Assembly (NCBI RefSeq): GCF_004212635.1 | Contig: NZ_PSRT01000095.1 | Location: 1-32,152, forward strand | Length of the DNA stretch: 32,152 bases | From: Bradyrhizobium genosp. SA-3 | GTDB lineage: Bacteria; Pseudomonadota; Alphaproteobacteria; Rhizobiales; Xanthobacteraceae | Reading direction: 5' to 3' | In this document: piece after piece, positions 15,667 to 23,295 of the stretch | Layout of the letters: each line of letters begins with the position of its first letter | How positions within the stretch are numbered: the stretch's first letter is position 1 | Made by a program: the position numbers and the translations under genes | The notes under the pieces: generated by a model | Databases searched by the model: none | Told to the model about the DNA's origin: nothing | Seen by the model: only the letters and a program-made list of their open reading frames with translations

Positions 15667-15701
15667 CCCAAAAACAAAGACGGCGGCTGGGAAGCCGCCG
15701 T
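15667..15701 (-). terminator. Intrinsic terminator of the importer gene
   Basis: On the minus strand, ACGGCGGCT (15701-15693), a TCCC loop and AGCCGCCGT (15688-15680) form a perfect 9-bp GC-rich stem, directly followed by CTTTGTTTTTGGG. This is a textbook Rho-independent terminator 33 bp after the importer stop codon. It means the LysR gene needs its own promoter in the roughly 70 bp that remain. Confidence 0.85.
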
Positions 15702-15733
15702 TGAGTTGCCTGGTCAAGCTCCCATGGGAGCCC

Positions 15734-17086
15734 TCAGGAGGAACGTTTGAGCGTCACCCGCTCGATCTTGCCGACGACCACGAGATAGGCGAACGCCGCC
15801 ACCAGCGCGTTGAGGCCGACGAACACCAGCGCGCCGTTGAACGAACCGGTCGCGGCCAGGATGTAGCCGATCACGATCGGCGTGGTGATCGAGGAGAGGT
15901 TGCCGAAGGTGTTGAACAGGCCGCCGGAAACGCCGCCGGCTTCCTTCGGCGAGGTGTCGGAGACGACCGCCCAGCCGAGCGCGCCGATGCCCTTGCCGAA
16001 GAAGGCGAGCGCCATGAAGCCGACCACGAGCGCCTGTCCGTCGACATAGTTACAGGCGATGATCGACATCGACAGCAGCATGCCGCCGACGATCGGGATC
16101 TTGCGCGCCATGGTCAGCGAGCCCGTCCTGCGCAGGATGGCGTCGGAGATGATGCCGCCGAGCACGCCGCCGATGAAGCCGCACAGCGCCGGAAGCGTCG
16201 CGACGAAGCCGGCTTGCAGGATCGACAGCCCACGCTCCTTGACGAGGTAAACCGGAAACCAGGTCAGGAAGAAATAGGTCAGCGTGTTGATGCAGTACTG
16301 GCCGAGATAAACGCCGAGCATCATGCGGTTGGAGAGCAGCTGACGGATGTGGTCCCAGCCGGTGCCGGATTGAGGCGCACGCTCCTGCTTCAGATCGTCC
16401 TTGGGCGCGTCGAGATCGACCAGCGCGCCGCCTTCCTTGATGTAGTCGAACTCGGCGTCGTTGATCGAAGGATGCTCCTTCGGGCCATAGATGGTCTTGA
16501 TCCAGACCAGGCCCATGACGATGCCGAGCGCGCCCATCACGAAGAACACGAAGCGCCAGCCATAGGCGTGCGCGATCCAGCCCATCAGCGGCGCGAAGAT
16601 CACGGTCGCGAAATACTGTCCCGAGTTGAAGAATGCCGAGGCGGTGCCGCGCTCATTGCCGGGAAACCAGGCGGCGACGATGCGGGCGTTGGCGGGGAAG
16701 GAGGGCGCTTCGGCGATGCCGACCAGGAAGCGCAATGCGAACAGCACGAGGACGGCGGTGCCGGCGCTGAAGAAGCCGACCCAGCCCTGCATCATCGTGA
16801 AGATCGACCAGACGATGATGCTGAAGGCGTAGACGAGGCGCGAGCCGTAGCGGTCGAGCAGCCAGCCGCCCGGCACCTGCGCGATCACATAGGACCAGCC
16901 GAACGCCGAGAAGATGTAGCCCATGGCGACGGGATCGAGATGCAGCTCCTTGGAGAGCGCGGAGCCTGCGATCGACAGCGTGGCGCGGTCGGCATAATTG
17001 ACGGTGGTGACCAGGAACAACATGGTCACGATGAACAGCCTGACGCGAGACCTCTTCACGTCCGCTGCGGACAGCACTGCGCTCAT
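15734..17086 (-). CDS. MFS importer, anion:cation symporter family (GudP-like hexarate permease)
   Basis: This 450-residue protein has 12 predicted membrane segments in two halves separated by a charged loop (about 220-265). The loop after segment 2 has the MFS motif GGWLLDRYGSR. NYADRATLSIAG in segment 1 and GIAEAPSFPANARIVAAWFP (segment 4 and its loop) are typical of the anion:cation symporter family that includes GudP/GarP and tartrate or phthalate carriers. Proton-coupled uptake of D-glucarate and galactarate is inferred from the neighbouring enzymes. The ATG at 17086 is used because AAGGAGG lies six bases upstream; an overlapping GTG one codon earlier is too close to it. The promoter region carries the second copy of the shared 30-bp motif, and a strong terminator follows. 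Confidence 0.88.
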   Translation of the reverse strand: MSAVLSAADVKRSRVRLFIVTMLFLVTTVNYADRATLSIAGSALSKELHLDPVAMGYIFSAFGWSYVIAQVPGGWLLDRYGSRLVYAFSIIVWSIFTMMQGWVGFFSAGTAVLVLFALRFLVGIAEAPSFPANARIVAAWFPGNERGTASAFFNSGQYFATVIFAPLMGWIAHAYGWRFVFFVMGALGIVMGLVWIKTIYGPKEHPSINDAEFDYIKEGGALVDLDAPKDDLKQERAPQSGTGWDHIRQLLSNRMMLGVYLGQYCINTLTYFFLTWFPVYLVKERGLSILQAGFVATLPALCGFIGGVLGGIISDAILRRTGSLTMARKIPIVGGMLLSMSIIACNYVDGQALVVGFMALAFFGKGIGALGWAVVSDTSPKEAGGVSGGLFNTFGNLSSITTPIVIGYILAATGSFNGALVFVGLNALVAAFAYLVVVGKIERVTLKRSS

Positions 17087-17150
17087 CACGCGCCTCCTTA
17101 GAAGTCGAACATTTCCTCAAGGCGACTCCTAGAGGCGCGCGCGGCAAAGT

Positions 17151-17180
17151 GTCCAAGTTCAAGGCAGTATCGATCGATGC
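17151..17180 (-). promoter_or_regulatory. Shared 30-bp hexarate motif, importer copy
   Basis: On the minus strand this reads GCATCGATCGATACTGCC onward to CTTGGAC, matching the kdgD copy at 22 of 30 positions without gaps. The first part contains the dyad GGCA-N11-TGCC (17181 to 17163), a reasonable LysR-type geometry. Its downstream end is 64 bp before the chosen ATG. TTGGAC may be a -35 element; the matching -10 is poor, as expected of an activator-dependent promoter. Confidence 0.55.
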
Positions 17181-17281
17181 CGTTTTTGGATTGATGGAAC
17201 GGCGGGTGAGGGGGAACGATCTAAGAGACTGAGAATGCGGGGAGCGATGTTGAGGGTGCGAGCTTGTACCACGCACACCGC

Positions 17282-17380
17282 TGTCATTCCCCGCGAAGGG
17301 GAATCCAGTACGCCGCAGCCTCTCGATTCAATCAAGGCCGTCACGGAGTACTGGATCGCCCGCCTGCGCGGGCGATGACA
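17282..17380. repeat. Palindromic intergenic repeat, copy 1
   Basis: The ends are TGTCAT (17282-17287) and ATGACA (17375-17380). Inside are three perfect pairings: ATTCCCC/GGGGAAT (17286-17304), ATCCAGTAC (17303-17311) with GTACTGGAT (17348-17356), and ATCGCCCGC/GCGGGCGAT (17355-17376). The whole forms a cruciform of about 100 bp. A second member lies at 21551-21672. No coding sequence is present, so it must be moved or copied by something else, if at all. The rest of 17087-17404 holds only the importer promoter. Confidence 0.85.
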
Positions 17381-17404
17381 CCGAGCGTGTGGAGCTAGCG
17401 TGAA

Positions 17405-19357
17405 CTACTGCCGCGCGCTCGGTAGCAGCTGCGGCAGAAATCCGCGCGTCACATCCGGCGGAGCGGCGTCGAGGCCGAGCACGGCGCTCGCGGCGGGCAG
17501 TGCGGCATCCGCCATCGCGGCGTGGCCCTCGGCGCTTGGATGCACGGCACCGCCATAGACGGCGGAGAGCACGCCCCAGGTCGCGTCGTGGATGTCTGTC
17601 GGCTGGCTCGCGGCCGGCAATCCTTGCGGATAGGTCATCGCGGCAAAATAGCTGTCGTTGGCGTCGCGGATCCAGCGTGCGCGCGGCAGATAGGCGCGGT
17701 ATTCCGAAGCGCCGCGCCCGCACAGCATCGGCTGGCTGGCCGCCGTCACGATGTCGGGATTGAAGCTCTGGCCGTTCTCGGCAAAGCAGGTGCGGTCGAA
17801 TTCGGGATCGTTGCCCGAATGAGCGCAGAAGCCGTGATCGGCGAACGCCGCCTGATGCGTGTCGACGAAGGTCATGCGGTCGGCTTCGGGATCACGGCAG
17901 AGCGCGCCGCGGCTGCAGGTGGCGAGCCCCTTCAGCTGCGGCAGGAATTCGGTGTCGACGAAGGTCGAGACGCGGGCCAAGCGCTGCGGGTCGGCGTTGA
18001 AGGACGGATGGATGTCGAAGCCGGCCCGGCCGCCGCGGCAGGGCACGCCGCCATCGGCGAGCGCCGGGTTGGCGTAGGAGACGTAGACCACATGCGAGAG
18101 ATCGCCACCGACCAGCGGCTTCAGCGCCTCGCGCAGCTTGACGAAATTCTGCGGCAGCTCGCGCGCCAGCGCATCGCGGGAATCGTCGACGCTTGCCATC
18201 ACGCCGGAGCGGCGGAACAGCGCGCGCTCGGTCGCGGTGTCGACGATGACGTCGGCGACGAGACCGGAAAAATAGACGTCGTTGGCGCCGACCGACAACA
18301 GCACGAGATCGAGCGTGCGGTCGGGCTGGCGCTTCTTCGCCGCGGTGAGAGCTTCGCGCAGCTCGGCGACCTGCGCGTTCACGCTGGTGTTGCAGACGCC
18401 GGTCTTGCCGGGCGGGCATTCGCGGGCGCGCTGCGAGCCGAGCAGCCCGTCGCCGATGCTGGCGCCGGTGCAGGCGAGCGGCAGGAAGGTCACGGCGATG
18501 TGGGTGTAACGCACGGCGAGCGCCAGCGCGGTGCGGGCCTGATAGCTGTAGAGCGAGCGGTGGCACGGCGCGTTGAACCAGAGCGCGCTGTAGCGTTGCC
18601 AGTTGGCGAGCGTATCCGGCGCCTCGCAGGCGCGGCCACCCTTGAAGCCGTGGCGGCTCGGCCGGTAGTACTGCGCGCCGGCGGTACCGAGATAGGAGCG
18701 GAAGCAAAAACCTTCGTCCGACAGCGCCAGCGGCCGGTCCGGATTGCCTTCGCCGGAGGCGATGCTGTCTCCTAAGCCGGCGACGAAGATGTCGCGGACC
18801 TGAATCTCAGCCTGGACCCGTTGGGTCGGATCGGAGCCGGAGGAGACATCGACGGTTGCGACCGTCTGCTTGCCGTAGCGGACGCGCAAATTGACCGGCT
18901 CGGCGCAGTCGAAGGTCGAGGCTTGCGGCCCGTCGCCGTCGTCGAACGACCAGGCGCAGGTGGCGCCGACCGGCACTGCGCCGACGAGGCGCACGGTGAC
19001 GGGATGGTCGATCGGGGTGAGGTAGTTCTCCTTGACGTTGTCGCGGGTGCAGGGCTGGTTGACCCGGCCCTGGAGGTCGATGCAGAGCCGGTTGACCATG
19101 TTGCGGGCCCAGCCGCGGCCCTCGCTCTGAAGCTCCAGCGACTGCTCGGCGGCCAGGATGCTGCGGTTGCGCGCATTCTCGACATGAAGCAGGAAATCGC
19201 GCTCCTCGCGGAACAGGCGGAAGCGGTTGCGCACCTCCCAACTGATCTGCATGGCGCCGGCGTCCTGCGCGGCGGCGCGCTCGAGCGGCAAGGCGGACAG
19301 AATCCCGGCAAGCAGCAGGGCGCCTGCACAGAGGGTGCGAAAGGGGAGAGGGATCAT
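17405..19357 (-). CDS. Large periplasmic SGNH/GDSL-like hydrolase
   Basis: The 650 residues start MIPLPFRTLCAGALLLAGIL, a signal peptide cleaved near ERAAAQ. An N-terminal domain (about 35-185) is rich in beta strands. The SGNH-type esterase domain follows: block I GLGDSIASGEGNP with nucleophile S198, block III GAND with N359, and block V HPSAEGH with H606. The Asp expected three residues before that His (DxxH) is Gly here (YGGAVHP), so the triad is atypical or uses another acid. There are about 14 cysteines, suggesting disulfides. SGNH enzymes cleave esters of lipids, polysaccharides or acetylated glycans; the substrate is unknown. The start is chosen for the signal peptide, as no clear ribosome binding site exists. 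It lies 91 bp downstream of the YbhN-like gene on the same strand. Confidence 0.78.
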   Translation of the reverse strand: MIPLPFRTLCAGALLLAGILSALPLERAAAQDAGAMQISWEVRNRFRLFREERDFLLHVENARNRSILAAEQSLELQSEGRGWARNMVNRLCIDLQGRVNQPCTRDNVKENYLTPIDHPVTVRLVGAVPVGATCAWSFDDGDGPQASTFDCAEPVNLRVRYGKQTVATVDVSSGSDPTQRVQAEIQVRDIFVAGLGDSIASGEGNPDRPLALSDEGFCFRSYLGTAGAQYYRPSRHGFKGGRACEAPDTLANWQRYSALWFNAPCHRSLYSYQARTALALAVRYTHIAVTFLPLACTGASIGDGLLGSQRARECPPGKTGVCNTSVNAQVAELREALTAAKKRQPDRTLDLVLLSVGANDVYFSGLVADVIVDTATERALFRRSGVMASVDDSRDALARELPQNFVKLREALKPLVGGDLSHVVYVSYANPALADGGVPCRGGRAGFDIHPSFNADPQRLARVSTFVDTEFLPQLKGLATCSRGALCRDPEADRMTFVDTHQAAFADHGFCAHSGNDPEFDRTCFAENGQSFNPDIVTAASQPMLCGRGASEYRAYLPRARWIRDANDSYFAAMTYPQGLPAASQPTDIHDATWGVLSAVYGGAVHPSAEGHAAMADAALPAASAVLGLDAAPPDVTRGFLPQLLPSARQ

Positions 19358-19448
19358 GGTCCGCGTGTTCAACGGCAAAGTTGGGGCGGAAATAAGAGAG
19401 GATTGCTGCCCCGCCCGCAACCTTAGTCTGACGCTCCTGCTGACCCGC

Positions 19449-20531
19449 CTATCGCTTGCCGGCCTGCCGCAGCGTCCGCTCGCGCTCCATCGCGGCCACC
19501 TGCTGGGGTAGGTTGGCCTGGGCGCAGGCCTCCGCCAACCGTCGCCGCTCCTGCCACGGCGCGACCACGTTCATCCAGAGTTCGCGCGTGCCCATGATGG
19601 AGATGGCGAGGCCGAACGGGATCACGAAATAGAGAAGGCGGAACACCAGCAGTGTCGCCAGAAGCTGCTCGCGGCCGAATTCGGGCAGCGCTAACAGCAT
19701 GGCGGCATCGAACACGCCGATCGAGCCGGGCGCGTGGCTGGCAAAGCCGAGCAGCGTTGCCAGGATGAACACCACGGCGAGCGACATAAAGTCGATTGGC
19801 GGATTGGCCGGCATCAGCAGGTACATCGCCGTGGCGCAGAAGCCGAGATCGACCACGCCGATCAGGATCTGCACCAGCGTCAGCGGCGTCGAGGGCAGCA
19901 CCACCTTCCAACCCTTCTGGCCGAGCTCGCGCCGCTTCTCGCCCATGCAAAGCCAGACCAGATAAGAACCGATCGAGGCGAGGCCGCCGAGCGCGATCAG
20001 CCGGTTGATCGACGACGGCAGCTGATCCATCGCGGACGCCGCATCCGGATGGATGGCCATGCCGATCGAGAGCACGAAGATGTTACCGAGCCAGAAGGTC
20101 AGGCCCGACAGGAAGCAGATCTTCGCGACGTCGATCGCGTTCAGGCCGTAATCCGAATAGATCCGGAAACGGATCGCCCCGCCGGTGAAGACGGTGGCGC
20201 CGATGTTGTGGCCGATCGAATAGGACGTGAAGCTGGAGAGCGCCGCGATGCGATAGGGAACGTGCTTCTTGCCGATCGTTCGCAGTGCAAAAAAGTCGTA
20301 GAATGTCAGCGTGCAGAACGCGAAGAAGACGCAGATCGCCGCCAGCCCGATACTTCCGCGGGGAATCTCGGTCAACGCCGTCAGGATGACCCCGGTATCG
20401 ATGCCCTTGAGGGTCCGCACCAGCGTGGTGATCGCGAAGGCGATGATGCAGACGCTCGCGGCAATGCCGAGCCGTCGCCAGCCGATCCATCTATTGAAGC
20501 CGCGTCTCAGCGCGGGCAGCAGTCCGTGCAT
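19449..20531 (-). CDS. Integral membrane protein, YbhN/LPG-synthase N-terminal domain family (UPF0104)
   Basis: This 360-residue protein has about eight hydrophobic segments and carries the family marks GHNIGATVFTGGAIRFRIY (107-125) and SHAPGSIGVFDAA (265-277). It corresponds to the membrane flippase part of MprF (lysylphosphatidylglycerol synthase) but lacks the cytosolic aminoacyl-transferase domain, like the stand-alone YbhN proteins. A role in moving or sensing membrane lipids is therefore more likely than lysyl transfer. The C-terminal 45 residues are charged and cytosolic. GGGAGG stands before the ATG. The SGNH hydrolase gene follows it after 91 bp, and a joint envelope or lipid function is possible but unproven. 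Confidence 0.88.
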   Translation of the reverse strand: MHGLLPALRRGFNRWIGWRRLGIAASVCIIAFAITTLVRTLKGIDTGVILTALTEIPRGSIGLAAICVFFAFCTLTFYDFFALRTIGKKHVPYRIAALSSFTSYSIGHNIGATVFTGGAIRFRIYSDYGLNAIDVAKICFLSGLTFWLGNIFVLSIGMAIHPDAASAMDQLPSSINRLIALGGLASIGSYLVWLCMGEKRRELGQKGWKVVLPSTPLTLVQILIGVVDLGFCATAMYLLMPANPPIDFMSLAVVFILATLLGFASHAPGSIGVFDAAMLLALPEFGREQLLATLLVFRLLYFVIPFGLAISIMGTRELWMNVVAPWQERRRLAEACAQANLPQQVAAMERERTLRQAGKR

Positions 20532-20762
20532 TCATCCTCCCGGCGGGGGGCAAGACCGATCCAGCCAGGCATTGGCCGGTCGGGTACGATGACGGCCAAA
20601 GGCAGGCGTCGATCGGTTGGCATGATCCAGCTCATTTAAGGCAAAAACAGCGGCTTGTGCAGCCCTTGACAACAATAGGTTCTGCGTTGGACCAGCCACT
20701 TTTGTCATATGTGGTTCACATCTGACGCGCGTTAAGCATATGAGTCGCGAAACGCGGTTCGG

Positions 20763-20806
20763 ACGGCGCATTCATGTTCAAGAGACGGCGCATTCATGTT
20801 CAAGAG
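20763..20806 (+). repeat. Perfect 22-bp tandem duplication
   Basis: The 22-mer beginning ACGGCGCATTCATG and ending TTCAAGAG occurs at 20763-20784 and again, with no mismatch and no gap, at 20785-20806. It lies 58 bp upstream of the EcfG-type promoter. A perfect direct duplication is probably recent (slippage) or is maintained as a paired protein site. It is not part of a gene. Confidence 0.85.
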
Positions 20807-20863
20807 GATGGTTTCAAATCCTGCCGCCATCCGCATTGTTCCAGCGCAAGCGATGGGCGTTTT

Positions 20864-20888
20864 GGAACGTCGATGCCGCGTGCTCGTT
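20864..20888 (+). promoter_or_regulatory. EcfG (general stress sigma factor) type promoter
   Basis: GGAAC at 20864-20868 and CGTT at 20885-20888 are separated by exactly 16 bp, the consensus for the alphaproteobacterial general stress sigma factor EcfG, controlled by the PhyR-NepR switch. It sits about 90 bp upstream of the DUF892 start, on the right strand, in front of a gene whose family is a classical stress-regulon member. The only other GGAAC-N15/16-CGTT-like strings I found lay inside genes or without a downstream gene. Confidence 0.7.
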
Positions 20889-20977
20889 GGGCCCCATCAG
20901 CAACCGAACATGGCGGAATATGGGGCCTTTCGTGCAGGCCGATACCGCCGTGTTCCCGAAACCGAGAGGACGGAACG

Positions 20978-21484
20978 ATGGGACTGTTCACAAAAGACAT
21001 CAAAACCATGAACGACCTGTTCGTGCACCAACTCCAGGACATCTATTACGCCGAGCAGCAGCTCACCAAGGCGCTGCCGAAGATGGCAAGCAAGGCTACC
21101 GATCCGCAGCTGAAACAGGGCTTTTTGACGCACCTCGATGAAACCAAGCAGCATGTCACGCGTCTCGAGGAAGTGTTCAAGATGCACGGCGTCGCCGTGA
21201 AGGCAGTCGACTGCCCGGCCATCGACGGCATCATCGAGGAAGCCGACGAGACGGTCGGCGAGGTTGCCGACAAGGCCGTGCTCGATGCCGCGCTGATCAA
21301 TGCGGCCCAAGCCGCTGAGCATTACGAGATCGCCCGCTACGGCAGCCTGATCGCCTGGGCCAAGCAACTCGGCCGTAACGATTGCGCGGCGGTGCTTGCC
21401 AAGACACTCGAGGAAGAGAAGGCGACCGACAGGAAGCTGACCACGCTCGCCGAGAGCAAGGTGAATCTGCGCGCGGCGAGCTGA
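20978..21484 (+). CDS. Ferritin-like DUF892 protein (YciE/YciF type)
   Basis: This 168-residue protein is predicted to form a four-helix ferritin-like bundle. The start MGLFTKDIKTMNDLFVHQLQ (in short MGLFTKDIK, FVHQLQDIYYAEQQL) is typical, with a good ribosome binding site (AGAGGA). Candidate di-metal ligands are E26, E55 with H59 (ExxxH), E114-H115 and one of E145-E147. YciE/YciF relatives are induced by osmotic, oxidative or stationary-phase stress, but their chemistry is not settled; metal or peroxide handling is likely. The EcfG-type promoter 90 bp upstream and the strong terminator directly downstream make it a self-contained stress gene. Confidence 0.92.
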   Translation: MGLFTKDIKTMNDLFVHQLQDIYYAEQQLTKALPKMASKATDPQLKQGFLTHLDETKQHVTRLEEVFKMHGVAVKAVDCPAIDGIIEEADETVGEVADKAVLDAALINAAQAAEHYEIARYGSLIAWAKQLGRNDCAAVLAKTLEEEKATDRKLTTLAESKVNLRAAS

Positions 21485-21500
21485 TGAAGGTGTAGTCAAC

Positions 21501-21541
21501 GAAGCGCCGCGCGATGGTTCGCGCGGCGCTTCTGCTTTTTC
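21501..21541 (+). terminator. Intrinsic terminator of the DUF892 gene
   Basis: GAAGCGCCGCGCG (21501-21513) and CGCGCGGCGCTTC (21520-21532) form a perfect 13-bp stem with a 6-nt loop, followed by TGCTTTTTC. It begins 17 bp after the stop codon. This is a clear Rho-independent terminator. Confidence 0.92.
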
Positions 21542-21550
21542 ACCATCCAC

Positions 21551-21672
21551 TGTCATGCTCCGCGAAGGCGGGGCATCCAGTACTCCGTGGCGCCAATTGG
21601 ATTCACAATTCCCGCCGCGGAGTACTGGATCGCCCGCCCCAGTGCGCAACTGCGCACAAGGCGGGCGATGAC
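21551..21672. repeat. Palindromic intergenic repeat, copy 2
   Basis: This is the same family as 17282-17380: TGTCAT at the left, GCGGGCGATGAC at the right, and ATCCAGTACTCCG (21575-21587) with CGGAGTACTGGAT (21618-21630) as a perfect 13-bp pairing. The right-hand hairpin CGCCCGCC/GGCGGGCG (21631-21667) holds an extra nested hairpin, GTGCGCA-AC-TGCGCAC (21642-21657), that copy 1 lacks. The region from here to 21785 shows no gene. Confidence 0.85.
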
Positions 21673-21785
21673 CCCGTTGGGAGGCGATTGCGCTGCACCG
21701 CTCCATCCATCATTCGTCCATTATCGAAACATGACAGCGGGCCGGAAGCGTATATTTCGCATGGGGCTGCAATCGAGGTGGCAGC

Positions 21786-23183
21786 ATGCGAGCAAGCACC
21801 ATCAAATATCAAACCTTCGACAACGCGCGCGCCGGCTCGCATCTTGCAACCTCCCTTACGCTGGCCGCGATGAGCCTCGGCTACGGCGTGGTGCAGCTCG
21901 ACGTCACCATCGTCAACACCGCGCTCGATGCAATGGGCAGGGCGCTCGGCGGCGGCGTTGCCGAGCTGCAATGGGTGGTCAGCGCCTACACCATCGCGTT
22001 TGCCGCTTTCATCCTGACGGCCGGCGCGCTGGGCGACCGGATCGGCGCCAAGCGCGTCTTCATGGCGGGGTTCGCCATCTTCACCGCGGCCTCGCTCGCC
22101 TGCGCGCTGTCGCCCAATGCGGTCGTGCTGATCGCAGCACGGCTGGTTCAGGGCCTGGCGGCGGCGATCCTGGTGCCGAATTCTCTTGCGCTGCTCAATC
22201 ATGCCTATGCGGACGACCGCGAGCGTGGTCGCGCCGTCGCGGTCTGGGCCGCCGGAGCAAGCCTTGCGCTCACCGCCGGTCCCTTAGTCGGCGGCGCGCT
22301 GATCACGCTGGTCGGCTGGCGCGCGATCTTCCTGGTCAATCTGCCGATCGGGCTCGCCGGCCTGTGGCTGAGCTGGCGTTACGCCAGCGAGACCACGCGG
22401 GCGCGCTCGCGCGAGATCGATCTGCCCGGCCAGCTGGCCGCGATCGGTGCGCTGGGCGCGCTCGCCGGCGCAATCATCGAAGGCGGGGCGCTCGGCTGGG
22501 ACCATCCAGCCGTGATCGCAGCCTTTGTCGGAGCCGCTGTTCTCGCCGTGCTCTTTGTCTGGCGCGAGAGTCGCGCGGCGCAGCCGATGCTGCCGCTGTC
22601 GTTGTTCGGCCACCGGCTGTTCACGCTGACTTCGCTCGTGGGGCTGCTGGTGAACATCGCGATCTACGGCCTGATCTTCGTGCTCAGCCTGTATTTCCAG
22701 AGGATCAACGGGCTGTCGGCGTGGTGGACCGGGCTTGCCTTCGTGCCGATGATGGCGGCGGTGCTGCCGGTCAATCTGCTGGCGCCGCGCCTTTCCGAGC
22801 GCATCGGTCCGTGTCCGACCATCGTCGTCGGCGCCTGCATCTCGGCGCTCGGCTGTCTCGGCCTGCTCTGGATCGAAGCCGGGACCAGCTATTGGGCGGT
22901 CTGCGCGCAGATGATCGCGATCAGCGGCGGGCTCGGCCTCCTGGTGCCGCCGCTGACGTCGACGCTGCTCGGCAGCGTCGAGAAGGCGCGTTCCGGCATC
23001 GCGGCCGGCGTCCTGAACGCGACGCGGCAGACCGGCAGTGTGCTCGGCGTTGCTCTGTTTGGTTCCTTGGTGGCGTCGGACCGTGCGTTCATGACGGGGC
23101 TGCATCTGTCGCTGGTTATTTCGGCGGCCGTCCTGCTGATCGCCGCCGGCGTGATCGGAATCGGTGCGCCGGCGCGAGGATGA
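21786..23183 (+). CDS. MFS drug:H+ antiporter, DHA2 (EmrB/QacA) family
   Basis: This 465-residue protein has about 14 predicted membrane segments, the number that defines DHA2. Segment 1 contains LDVTIVNTALDAM (motif D1 of the family), the loop after segment 2 has motif A as GALGDRIGAKRVF, and segment 5 has motif C-like ALTAGPLVGGALI. It is expected to export amphipathic or toxic compounds using the proton gradient. No membrane-fusion partner (EmrA type) and no adjacent regulator is present, so it likely works alone. GAGGTGG precedes the ATG. It stands alone between a repeat and the GGDEF-EAL gene; the substrate is unknown. Confidence 0.9.
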   Translation: MRASTIKYQTFDNARAGSHLATSLTLAAMSLGYGVVQLDVTIVNTALDAMGRALGGGVAELQWVVSAYTIAFAAFILTAGALGDRIGAKRVFMAGFAIFTAASLACALSPNAVVLIAARLVQGLAAAILVPNSLALLNHAYADDRERGRAVAVWAAGASLALTAGPLVGGALITLVGWRAIFLVNLPIGLAGLWLSWRYASETTRARSREIDLPGQLAAIGALGALAGAIIEGGALGWDHPAVIAAFVGAAVLAVLFVWRESRAAQPMLPLSLFGHRLFTLTSLVGLLVNIAIYGLIFVLSLYFQRINGLSAWWTGLAFVPMMAAVLPVNLLAPRLSERIGPCPTIVVGACISALGCLGLLWIEAGTSYWAVCAQMIAISGGLGLLVPPLTSTLLGSVEKARSGIAAGVLNATRQTGSVLGVALFGSLVASDRAFMTGLHLSLVISAAVLLIAAGVIGIGAPARG

Positions 23184-23295
23184 ACAATGTGAGCGAACGC
23201 ACACATATTCCGTTCACCATTCCCCGAACAGGTTTGTAGACAGTTACCGATCGTCCATTTCTGTCGGGTCAAGTGCCGGTTGATAGGGGCCGGCA

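Larger units (their letters stand above)
20532..20977. other. 446-bp divergent region upstream of the stress gene
   Basis: This is the space between the YbhN-like gene (minus) and the DUF892 gene (plus). A frame at 20774-20977 can be read in phase with the DUF892 gene but runs through the EcfG-type promoter and has no ribosome binding site, so the gene is started at 20978. Two distinct items are listed separately: a 22-bp tandem duplication and an EcfG-type promoter. There is also a small dyad, ATGTG-GTT-CACAT, at 20709-20721. Confidence 0.5.

Noticed and set aside
15640..15672. A third copy of the hexarate motif upstream of the LysR gene
   Set aside because: Only an isolated ATCGAT and GTGCC match; below what random high-GC sequence can give.
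17197..17222. GGAAC-N16-CGAT on the plus strand
   Set aside because: The second element deviates from CGTT and no plus-strand gene follows.
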